A stretch of 7,638 nt of DNA from Betaproteobacteria bacterium (GTDB lineage: Bacteria > Pseudomonadota > Gammaproteobacteria > Burkholderiales > Gallionellaceae): NCBI GenBank assembly GCA_028871775.1, contig JAGWMH010000084.1:1-7638 (forward strand). Direction: 5' to 3'. Shown here one piece after another: positions 1 to 4,338 of the stretch. Both the position numbers and the translations under genes were made by a program. The notes beneath the pieces were generated by a model. That model was not told the origin of the DNA. It saw only the letters and a program-made list of their open reading frames with translations, and did no database searches. Each line of letters opens with the position of its first letter. Position 1 is the first letter of the stretch.

Positions 1-93
1 CGATGTGCACGCCAGCGCGTTTGCGTTTGTCGCGCCCAACAGTAACCCGGCGAACGACAGGAGCAGAGCGAATGATTTGGCGAGTCTGCTCAT
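1..93 (-). CDS. Secreted protein in the mshQ position (5' end only, signal peptide)
   Basis: Only the first 31 codons are in the window; the gene runs off the left edge. The ATG at 93 opens a clear Sec signal peptide: a positive n-region (MSRLAKS), a hydrophobic core (FALLLSFAGLLLGA) and a short polar/Ala c-region (TNANALA) with a likely signal peptidase I site after an Ala, followed by CTS. A GGGG-rich stretch about 6 nt upstream could be a Shine-Dalgarno. In Vibrio-type MSHA loci the gene after mshP is mshQ, a large exported protein, so by position and export signal this is probably MshQ-like; no diagnostic MshQ domain is visible. The frame stays open upstream to an ATG at 294, so a longer product with an internal signal sequence cannot be excluded, although the signal peptide favours the start at 93. 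Confidence 0.6.
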   Translation of the reverse strand, partial: MSRLAKSFALLLSFAGLLLGATNANALACTS

Positions 94-294
94 GGCTCGC
101 CCCGACGCGCCAGCCTGTGCGCTACGCCTGGCATCAACCGTGGGCATAACCAGCCACTTGGCAACCGTCTTTAGGTTGCTTATAACCAGCCACTTGGTTG
201 CAGTCTTTGGGCAACCCAGTGGAATGGCTAGTCGTTCCACCAGTGGGATGGCTAGTCGTTTCACCAGTAGTTTTATCAGACCACAGTTTCTCAT
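94..294 (-). other. In-frame 67-codon upstream extension made of palindromic repeats
   Basis: From an ATG at 294, preceded by GGAG with 6-nt spacing, the reading frame runs without a stop for 67 codons straight into the signal-peptide ATG at 93. The translation holds two copies of an RLAIPL segment (24-bp tandem unit, 8 codons) and two copies of a K-T-x-x-K-W-L-V segment (36-bp period, 12 codons). It could be a real N-terminal extension, a coupled leader peptide that lost its stop codon, or simply a non-coding repeat that happens to stay open. The opposite strand is also open here, so openness alone is weak evidence. The same peptide motifs recur in the small ORF between mshE and mshG. Confidence 0.35.
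145..267. repeat. Palindromic repeat element, left copy with doubled arms
   Basis: Two left arms (146-172 and 182-208, period 36 bp, sharing ATAACCAGCCACTTGG and GTCTTT) are followed by two right arms (217-240 and 241-264, 24-bp tandem units matching at 22/24). Left and right arms are imperfect inverted repeats (AACCAGCCA against TGGCTAGT), so they can nest as two hairpins. The inner stem is GCAACC/GGTTGC in the outer left arm and GGTTGC/GCAACC in the second, that is, swapped but still paired. The first left arm matches 5603-5630 at 26/28 positions, and the last right arm matches 5667-5692 at 22/26. It lies in the 307-base gap between mshP and the mshQ-position gene. Confidence 0.85.
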
Positions 295-351
295 CACACA
301 CTCCGACCGTTAAAACGAACTAAAACCGCAAAACCCGCTCCGCACTCGCCT

Positions 352-374
352 CGCGGCTTTAAGGAATCGCCGCG
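352..374 (-). other. Inverted repeat (hairpin) downstream of mshP
   Basis: CGCGGC at 352-357 and GCCGCG at 369-374 form a perfect 6-bp stem with an 11-nt loop, 26 bases past the mshP stop codon. There is no T-run directly after it on the minus strand, so it is not a textbook intrinsic terminator; it could stabilise the 3' end of the mshP message or pause transcription. Between this hairpin and the ATG at 294 no gene or strong promoter is visible. Confidence 0.4.
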
Positions 375-400
375 AATTCTTCTCATCCATCGTCAAAAAT

Positions 401-856
401 CTACTGCACTATCGTCACACTCATCTGCCGCTCGACATAGTCTGGCTGCCCTGCTGCGCCTACCGTGGCAGCAACGGAGCTGACACTGTACACCCATAAC
501 GTGCTCGCCCCTTCGACATGAGACGTGGCGCTGCACCCCACGCTCACCGAAAAGCCAGCCAGTGTACCGGCCAGTGCACCCGGCTGTGGAGGCGCACCGC
601 CAGTCCGACAGGCATTCGCAAATGCACCGCCCGCCACACCGCTCTGAATTATCTGAAACGCACCCCATTCTATACCGGCACGCGACGCCTGATAGGCACG
701 CGCGCCCATCACGTCCAGCGCCGAGCTTTGCTGCTGGGCGGTAAAGAATGTCATCATCACCGCGCCCAAACTTGCCAGCACCACCAAAAGAAAAATGGCC
801 GTAATCAGGCTGAATCCTTGTTGCAATTTATGGTGCATTATTGTCATCTGTTTCAT
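401..856 (-). CDS. mshP: MSHA minor pilin MshP (PilX/GspK-like)
   Basis: 151-residue prepilin-like protein. The leader MKQMTIMHHKLQQG is followed by FSLITAIFLLVVLASLGAVM, giving a predicted prepilin peptidase cut at G14|F15 and a single N-terminal membrane/assembly helix. Position +5 of the mature protein is Thr, not the Glu found in the other pilins here. GspK-type tip pseudopilins also lack Glu5, so a tip position is inferred. The segment YQASRAGIEWGAFQ (about 55-68) is typical of PilX/MshP proteins, and the end VERQMSVTIV resembles MshP. Two cysteines (C83, C108) could form a disulfide. The start at 856 overlaps the mshO stop as ATGA with no clear Shine-Dalgarno, so translation is probably coupled to mshO. 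Confidence 0.85.
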   Translation of the reverse strand: MKQMTIMHHKLQQGFSLITAIFLLVVLASLGAVMMTFFTAQQQSSALDVMGARAYQASRAGIEWGAFQIIQSGVAGGAFANACRTGGAPPQPGALAGTLAGFSVSVGCSATSHVEGASTLWVYSVSSVAATVGAAGQPDYVERQMSVTIVQ

Positions 857-1791
857 GGCACGTTGCTGACGTGAGCAGCGCTATACAACGTCACCGTCTC
901 GTTACTCTCGGTGATACCCAGATTCATCGTCACCAGTCCGGAACGTTGCGCCACCACGTTGGCGTCATAAGTAAATTTGCAGGTGCTCACGTTGGTTGCC
1001 AGCAGTGCACTACCGACCCCCACCCCGGATGGGACTGTCGCAGATGGCACCACAACCGCGTTCCCTGCCCACCAGTAACGCGTCAATGTATGCGCGACCG
1101 GGTCGCAGATGTAGCGCGTCTGCTCATGCACCACCTGGAAGCGCTGCAAGGGCGATTCAAATGGAAATGGGTTGGCAGAGGCAAGCAACACGAAAGAAAC
1201 CGGCGCCGCCGTTGCTCCGGCATAGGCGCGCCGCACATGGGTAGCTGCCGTATTCCCTTCATAAGCATCCGCCCCCGGAATGCCAAGGTTGTATATCACT
1301 ACCTGGTCATTTGCCTGAAACTGCATCTGCGGCCCGAGTATCTCAAAGCAAGTGTCTGTGACAGTGAAAAGCAGCGCATCATAATTCGTCGGCGCAGCGG
1401 CGGCACAATAAACTGTCCCTGTGCCGGCGGCACGGTAGCGCCCGCCGCCGCTGGTAGAAAGAAAGTCGAGGTAGTAAATCGTACTCACGCCAGCGCCGGA
1501 TGTATTGACCCGCACACTGTTCGGCAGCGCCAAGCGCAAATCGCGCGTGATTCGGCGCAGCGCAGTGTCGGCAATGTCGGTCATCTCCGCGCGGCGCGCG
1601 CTATCCACGTAGCCCTGCACCGGCGCTCTGATGAATATCGCCACGATGCCGCCGATGATGCCGGTGATGACGATCACCATGATCATCTCGACCAGGGTGA
1701 AACCGCGTTCTTTTGAGGCAAGATGCAAGACGCAAACCCCGCCCTGCGCTTGCTCCTTGCTCCTTGCTCCTTGCTCCCCGGTTCTGATCAT
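853..1791 (-). CDS. mshO: MSHA minor pilin MshO (PilW/GspJ-like)
   Basis: 312-residue minor prepilin. The predicted prepilin peptidase site is ERG30|FTLVEM, with Glu at mature position 5 and a hydrophobic helix to about residue 53. The segment TALRRITRDLRLALPNSVRV (about 76-95) is characteristic of MshO, and a WW pair lies at 240-241. Four cysteines in the mature part (C129, C148, C219, C271) could pair in the periplasm. By analogy with GspJ/PilW it belongs to the tip or priming complex. The start at 1791 overlaps the mshD stop as ATGA without a Shine-Dalgarno, suggesting coupling. The 30-residue leader is odd: most of it is encoded by 7-bp tandem repeats (1749-1776 and 1716-1736). A TTG inside the leader would give a conventional 9-residue leader ending HLASKERG, so the true start is less certain than the gene. 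Confidence 0.88.
   Translation of the reverse strand: MIRTGEQGARSKEQAQGGVCVLHLASKERGFTLVEMIMVIVITGIIGGIVAIFIRAPVQGYVDSARRAEMTDIADTALRRITRDLRLALPNSVRVNTSGAGVSTIYYLDFLSTSGGGRYRAAGTGTVYCAAAAPTNYDALLFTVTDTCFEILGPQMQFQANDQVVIYNLGIPGADAYEGNTAATHVRRAYAGATAAPVSFVLLASANPFPFESPLQRFQVVHEQTRYICDPVAHTLTRYWWAGNAVVVPSATVPSGVGVGSALLATNVSTCKFTYDANVVAQRSGLVTMNLGITESNETVTLYSAAHVSNVP
1716..1736. repeat. Heptamer array, 3 units (NNGCAAG), in mshO leader
   Basis: Units AGGCAAG, ATGCAAG and ACGCAAA on the plus strand: five conserved bases (GCAAG, last unit GCAAA) and two variable ones. On the coding strand it reads CTTGC-type and is inverted relative to the GAGCAAG array just upstream (1749-1776), so the two can pair imperfectly in DNA or mRNA. 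Confidence 0.75.
1749..1776. repeat. Heptamer array, 4 perfect units (GAGCAAG on the coding strand)
   Basis: Four perfect tandem copies of CTTGCTC on the plus strand (GAGCAAG on the mshO coding strand), 28 bp, beginning 15 bases after the mshO start codon end. Because 7 is not a multiple of 3, gain or loss of one unit would shift the mshO frame upstream of the peptidase site. Confidence 0.95.
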
Positions 1792-2438
1792 GGCAAGTTA
1801 TTCGGCGCGTAACGGATGCGGTAGCCATCCAGCACCACTGTAGTATTGCCCGGCCCGGTCACGGTTACCGTTACCAGCAACGATTGTGGCGCACCATTGA
1901 CATCGGTTCCGGCAATCCCTCCCAAAGCTTGTGGTGTGGCGGAAACGCTTGCGGAATAGCCGTCTAGCGCGGCAGAAATGGGCGTGTTGGTAATATCCTT
2001 AATGCCGCCCACGCCACTCATGGAGAAACCGTGGTAATCGTTGACGTTATCAAAATTCGGAGCGGCATAGCGCGTTTCAGTGCCGCCGAGCGTCTCCGGC
2101 CCCATGGCTTCCACGCCACCAACGCCGCTTGCCGCAGGGCATTGCGCGGCAGTCGCTGCCGTTGCATTCGCCGCATTGGCATCATCCGGATCGCAGTAAG
2201 TGAACGGCATCAGCTCCACCTCTTCCAGCAACGATTCGGCAATTGCCAGTGCCTGCTTGCGCACCAGCGAATCGGCGCTGTGGGCGGTGGTCAGGTTCAT
2301 CACCAGCAGGATGCCCGCCACGGCGAAGCTGATGATGACGATGAACATGATGAGTTCGATCAGGCTGACGCCGCGTTCAGAGGACTGAGGGCTGAGGACT
2401 GAGGGCTGAGATGGCCCGGTCTTCTGATTAATGCACAT
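1788..2438 (-). CDS. mshD: MSHA minor pilin MshD (PilV/GspI-like)
   Basis: 216-residue minor prepilin. Prepilin peptidase site SERG23|VSLIEL: the mature protein starts with Val instead of Phe but keeps Glu5. The hydrophobic helix runs to about residue 48, followed by LVRKQALAIAESLLEEVELMPFTYCDPDDAN, the pattern expected of MshD-type proteins. Cysteines at about C82 and C99 may pair. A role in the priming/tip complex is inferred from family. The start at 2438 overlaps the end of mshC by 11 bases; upstream GGAAA is only a weak Shine-Dalgarno. Part of the 23-residue leader is encoded by a heptamer array of CTCAGYC units at 2383-2410. The stop overlaps the mshO start (ATGA). Confidence 0.88.
   Translation of the reverse strand: MCINQKTGPSQPSVLSPQSSERGVSLIELIMFIVIISFAVAGILLVMNLTTAHSADSLVRKQALAIAESLLEEVELMPFTYCDPDDANAANATAATAAQCPAASGVGGVEAMGPETLGGTETRYAAPNFDNVNDYHGFSMSGVGGIKDITNTPISAALDGYSASVSATPQALGGIAGTDVNGAPQSLLVTVTVTGPGNTTVVLDGYRIRYAPNNLP
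2383..2410. repeat. Heptamer array, 4 units (GACTGAG/GGCTGAG alternating) in mshD leader
   Basis: Plus-strand units are GACTGAG, GGCTGAG, GACTGAG, GGCTGAG: a fixed CTGAG core with the second base alternating A/G. On the coding strand it encodes the PSVLSPQSS part of the MshD leader. The sequence differs from the GCAAG-core arrays in the neighbouring genes, but the 7-bp period and the place (prepilin leader) are the same. Confidence 0.95.
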
Positions 2439-2880
2439 AACCGGTTTCCGCTTCTACGATTATGGGGTTGGTGGTATAGCCGCTCACCGTGATGCTTGGC
2501 GCTGTAGCGAAACTCGGCTTGCCCAGCGCATCAAAATTAAATGCCGCCGGAGTAGCCGTGAACGATGCGTTGCTGCTGGAAACCGAATAAGGAGACTGCC
2601 CTGTCGGGCCGGTGAGATTGGTACCACAGGCGGCAGTCGCACCAGTGGTCAGGGTAACGCTATTCGCGGTGAACGCGACACACACAAAACGGTGCTGCGC
2701 GATGGCAGCCTTCTGCGCATAGCGCAAAGTGGAAATGGCTTGATCGTAGAAACTGCGGCTGTCGAATGTGTTGCGGCTGAAAAAACGCGGTACGGCAATC
2801 GCCGCCATGATGCCGAGTATCACAATAATCGTGACCAGCTCGACCAAAGTAAAGCCGCTTCGTCCAATTCGCTTTCCCAT
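2428..2880 (-). CDS. mshC: MSHA minor pilin MshC (GspH/FimT-like)
   Basis: 150-residue minor prepilin with a short leader MGKRIGRSG and peptidase site G9|F10, then FTLVELVTIIVILGIMAAIAVPRFF (Glu5 present). The mature part SFYDQAISTLRYAQKAAIAQHRFVCV and the FNFDALGKPS motif near 114-123 are GspH-like and typical of MshC. C67 and C85 are candidates for a disulfide. It follows mshA after an intrinsic terminator, so it depends on read-through or an unseen promoter. No good Shine-Dalgarno precedes the ATG at 2880, which points to low expression, as expected for a minor pilin. Unlike mshD, mshO and the MshB/MshF-like gene, its leader carries no heptamer repeat. Confidence 0.9.
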   Translation of the reverse strand: MGKRIGRSGFTLVELVTIIVILGIMAAIAVPRFFSRNTFDSRSFYDQAISTLRYAQKAAIAQHRFVCVAFTANSVTLTTGATAACGTNLTGPTGQSPYSVSSSNASFTATPAAFNFDALGKPSFATAPSITVSGYTTNPIIVEAETGYVH

Positions 2881-2927
2881 ATCAATCAGGCCAATGAACG
2901 ACGGGGCATAAAAATATAATCCCGCTC

Positions 2928-2953
2928 AAAAAATAGGGCGGGAATTCCCGCCC
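2928..2953 (-). terminator. Intrinsic (Rho-independent) terminator after mshA
   Basis: A perfect 18-bp palindrome (GGGCGGGAATTCCCGCCC, 2936-2953) is followed on the minus strand by TATTTTTT, 22 bases after the mshA stop. This is a textbook stem-loop plus U-tract. The downstream GCGGG (GAGCGGG on the minus strand) could pair with the CCCGC arm instead, so some controlled read-through into mshC is possible. Confidence 0.88.
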
Positions 2954-2975
2954 GATCGTTTTATGCGCCAGCCGC

Positions 2976-3455
2976 TTAGCTGCAGCTTGCAGATGTAGCA
3001 GCAGTGAAGGTAATGGTCGGTGCGCCCCCTGCGACAGCAGGAGCTTGATATGTAACCCAGCAGTTGGCCGGAGTCGACACGCCCGTTGGAGTAACTTGAA
3101 CCTGCCCTGCTGCAGTAGGACTAGCAGGAGTTAAGGTATATCCCTGCCCGTTCACCAGTTGCGCGGCAGCGAAGATACCACCGGCGGTTCCATCGGGATA
3201 GCCGTTCAGTGTATTTATCGTGGCCCCTTCCATAAGAGCGGTACCGGCTCCTGAAACACTGGAACCCGCAACAATTATCGCACTATGCACCAAGGCGGCG
3301 GCCGATGTGATAGCACCCTGCGCGCCCCTAGCAGAAGAAAATCGGGCATCATTCTGCAAACTGACGAACCTCGGCAACGCAGTCGCCGCCAGAATGGCCA
3401 GAATCACGATCACCACGATCAATTCAATCAGGGTAAAACCTTGTTGTTGTTTCAT
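2976..3455 (-). CDS. mshA: Major MSHA pilin MshA
   Basis: 159-residue type IVa pilin. The short leader MKQQQG is followed by FTLIELIVVIVILAILAATALPRF: peptidase site G6|F7, Glu5 and the Pro22-like kink are present. The mature pilin is about 153 residues. C132 (NCW) and C158 (SCS) near the C-terminus form the probable D-region disulfide loop. ALPRFVSLQNDAR matches the MshA family style. The start at 3455 is set by a strong AAGGAGAG ribosome site with 7-nt spacing and by the conventional leader; the open frame upstream to 3596 is not coding. It has its own promoter-like sequence and a terminator, consistent with a highly expressed major subunit. Confidence 0.93.
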   Translation of the reverse strand: MKQQQGFTLIELIVVIVILAILAATALPRFVSLQNDARFSSARGAQGAITSAAALVHSAIIVAGSSVSGAGTALMEGATINTLNGYPDGTAGGIFAAAQLVNGQGYTLTPASPTAAGQVQVTPTGVSTPANCWVTYQAPAVAGGAPTITFTAATSASCS

Positions 3456-3462
3456 CTTTAAA

Positions 3463-3470
3463 CTCTCCTT
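3463..3470 (-). promoter_or_regulatory. Strong Shine-Dalgarno of mshA
   Basis: AAGGAGAG on the minus strand, 7 nt before the ATG at 3455. It is the best ribosome binding site in the window and decides the mshA start against an upstream in-frame ATG at 3596. Confidence 0.9.
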
Positions 3471-3617
3471 AGTTCTGTTGAGGCCGGTCCTGAACCCCGC
3501 CGAAGGGCCGCAGCCCGTTAAACAACGCACTTCCAAACTCCATACCGTAGCGCAAAACCGGATGATATTGGCCGGATTGGGAACACGGCACGCCAAAACT
3601 CCCCGTCTGACTCGCGC

Positions 3618-3645
3618 ATTCTAACCAACCAGCCGGATTTTGCAA
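3618..3645 (-). promoter_or_regulatory. Sigma70-like promoter for mshA
   Basis: On the minus strand TTGCAA (3640-3645), a 16-bp spacer and TAGAAT (3618-3623) fit a sigma70 promoter. Transcription would start near 3610, leaving a 5' leader of roughly 155 nt before mshA. It lies in the 271-base gap between the MshB/MshF-like gene and mshA, which otherwise contains no gene. Confidence 0.6.
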
Positions 3646-3660
3646 TAAATATTTTGCAAT
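3637..3660. repeat. ATTTTGCAAT direct repeat at the mshA promoter
   Basis: Two perfect 10-bp copies of ATTTTGCAAT (3637-3646 and 3651-3660) are separated by 4 bp, giving a 14-bp period. The first copy includes the -35 box of the proposed mshA promoter, so the pair may be a regulator binding site or an AT-rich upstream element. The regulator is unknown. Confidence 0.6.
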
Positions 3661-3726
3661 GCGCGACTCCAGCTATCGTGGCGGTTTTACAGGCGCAAAC
3701 GGCCAGTTCAAGTTACCTGAGGCATC

Positions 3727-4338
3727 TTAATCAAACCACCGATATGGCACAGTCGGCTCGAACAGGGCGCCTGCTAATTCTTTGGAAGTTTTGCCGGATG
3801 CGCCCAAGGCGGGGTCATACATCAGGTTGACCCGGTAACGTATCCATTTTTGCCCATCCTTGCCGGGGATAAAATGATCGGCGCGATCAAGCACGTAGAT
3901 CAATTCACGCGCCTTCAGGTCGAACATCCAATTCCCCGGAGCGACCGAACGCGGTGTCGGGTCATAAAACTCGCCTGAGTAATTGTGTGGCTGTTTTGCC
4001 AGCCACTTCATCGGGTTGTCTGCCGCCAGCGCGGTGGCTTCCGATTCCATGCCGCGCACCAGCAAGCGCCCATACTGCATAACCAGCGCACTTTGTATCG
4101 TGCCTGCCACCCCGACCATCGCCGCCTTTTCCGCCTGTTCCTGATAAAGCCACACGCGGCTAAGGAGTGTCCCGGCAAGAACCGAAAGAACGGCGATAAC
4201 CACGATCAGCTCGATCAGGGTGAAACCGCTTTGCAAATTCCGGGGTGCAAGGCGCAAGCCGCAAGACGTAAGATGTAAGTTCCGGGCTCCGGATTTAACT
4301 TGCGGCTCGCAACTTGCGGCTTGCAACTGGTTTTTCAT
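3727..4338 (-). CDS. MshB/MshF-like prepilin with long repeat-encoded leader
   Basis: 203-residue prepilin directly after mshG, the place of mshF/mshB in Vibrio-type loci. Peptidase site LQSG38|FTLIELIVVIAVLSVLAG, Glu5 present. The globular part contains GNWMFDLKARELIYVLDRADHF (about 135-156) and RYRVNLMYD (about 167-174), with no cysteines after the cleavage site. I cannot decide between MshB and MshF. The start at 4338 overlaps the mshG stop as ATGA; no Shine-Dalgarno is seen, so coupling is likely. A start at 4368 is also open but lies inside mshG. The 38-residue leader is far longer than usual, and most of it is encoded by two heptamer arrays (4297-4324 and 4245-4279). An internal TTG could give a shorter leader ending RLAPRNLQSG. 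Confidence 0.8.
   Translation of the reverse strand: MKNQLQAASCEPQVKSGARNLHLTSCGLRLAPRNLQSGFTLIELIVVIAVLSVLAGTLLSRVWLYQEQAEKAAMVGVAGTIQSALVMQYGRLLVRGMESEATALAADNPMKWLAKQPHNYSGEFYDPTPRSVAPGNWMFDLKARELIYVLDRADHFIPGKDGQKWIRYRVNLMYDPALGASGKTSKELAGALFEPTVPYRWFD
4245..4279. repeat. Heptamer array, 5 units (NNGCAAG/NNGTAAG)
   Basis: Plus-strand units are GTGCAAG, GCGCAAG, CCGCAAG, ACGTAAG and ATGTAAG. On the coding strand it reads as CTTRCNN units and encodes the second half of the long leader. It is inverted relative to the array at 4297-4324. Between them, TCCGG-GCT-CCGGA (about 4281-4293) forms its own small hairpin, so the whole 4245-4324 stretch could fold as an extended imperfect stem. Confidence 0.85.
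4297..4324. repeat. Heptamer array, 4 units (GCAAGNN on the coding strand)
   Basis: Plus-strand units are AACTTGC, GGCTCGC, AACTTGC and GGCTTGC; on the coding strand GCAAGCC, GCAAGTT, GCGAGCC, GCAAGTT. The GCAAG core is shared with the mshO arrays. It begins within 15 bases of the start codon of the MshB/MshF-like gene. Confidence 0.9.

Noticed and set aside
301..400. Intrinsic terminator after mshP
   Set aside because: The 6-bp hairpin at 352-374 has no T-run directly downstream on the minus strand; it is kept only as an inverted repeat.
841..1716. 291-codon open frame on the plus strand opposite mshO
   Set aside because: It is antisense to a clear prepilin gene, its product is His/Arg-rich without a recognisable domain, and it is a typical shadow of a GC-rich gene.
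2886..2909. 7-codon leader ORF (MPRRSLA) before mshC
   Set aside because: It has no ribosome site and such short ORFs are expected by chance; the AT-rich stretch next to it also lacks a well-spaced -35 box, so I do not call an mshC promoter.
3456..3596. N-terminal extension of mshA from an ATG at 3596
   Set aside because: The leader MKQQQG and the strong Shine-Dalgarno at 3463-3470 fix the start at 3455; the extension contains the probable 5' untranslated leader.
3620..3636. Third copy of the palindromic repeat near AACCAACCAGCC
   Set aside because: The similarity is limited to about a dozen bases and lacks the GTCTTT loop and the right arm.
4245..4324. Heptamer arrays as a CRISPR
   Set aside because: Units are 7 bp with no spacers, and no cas genes are in the window.
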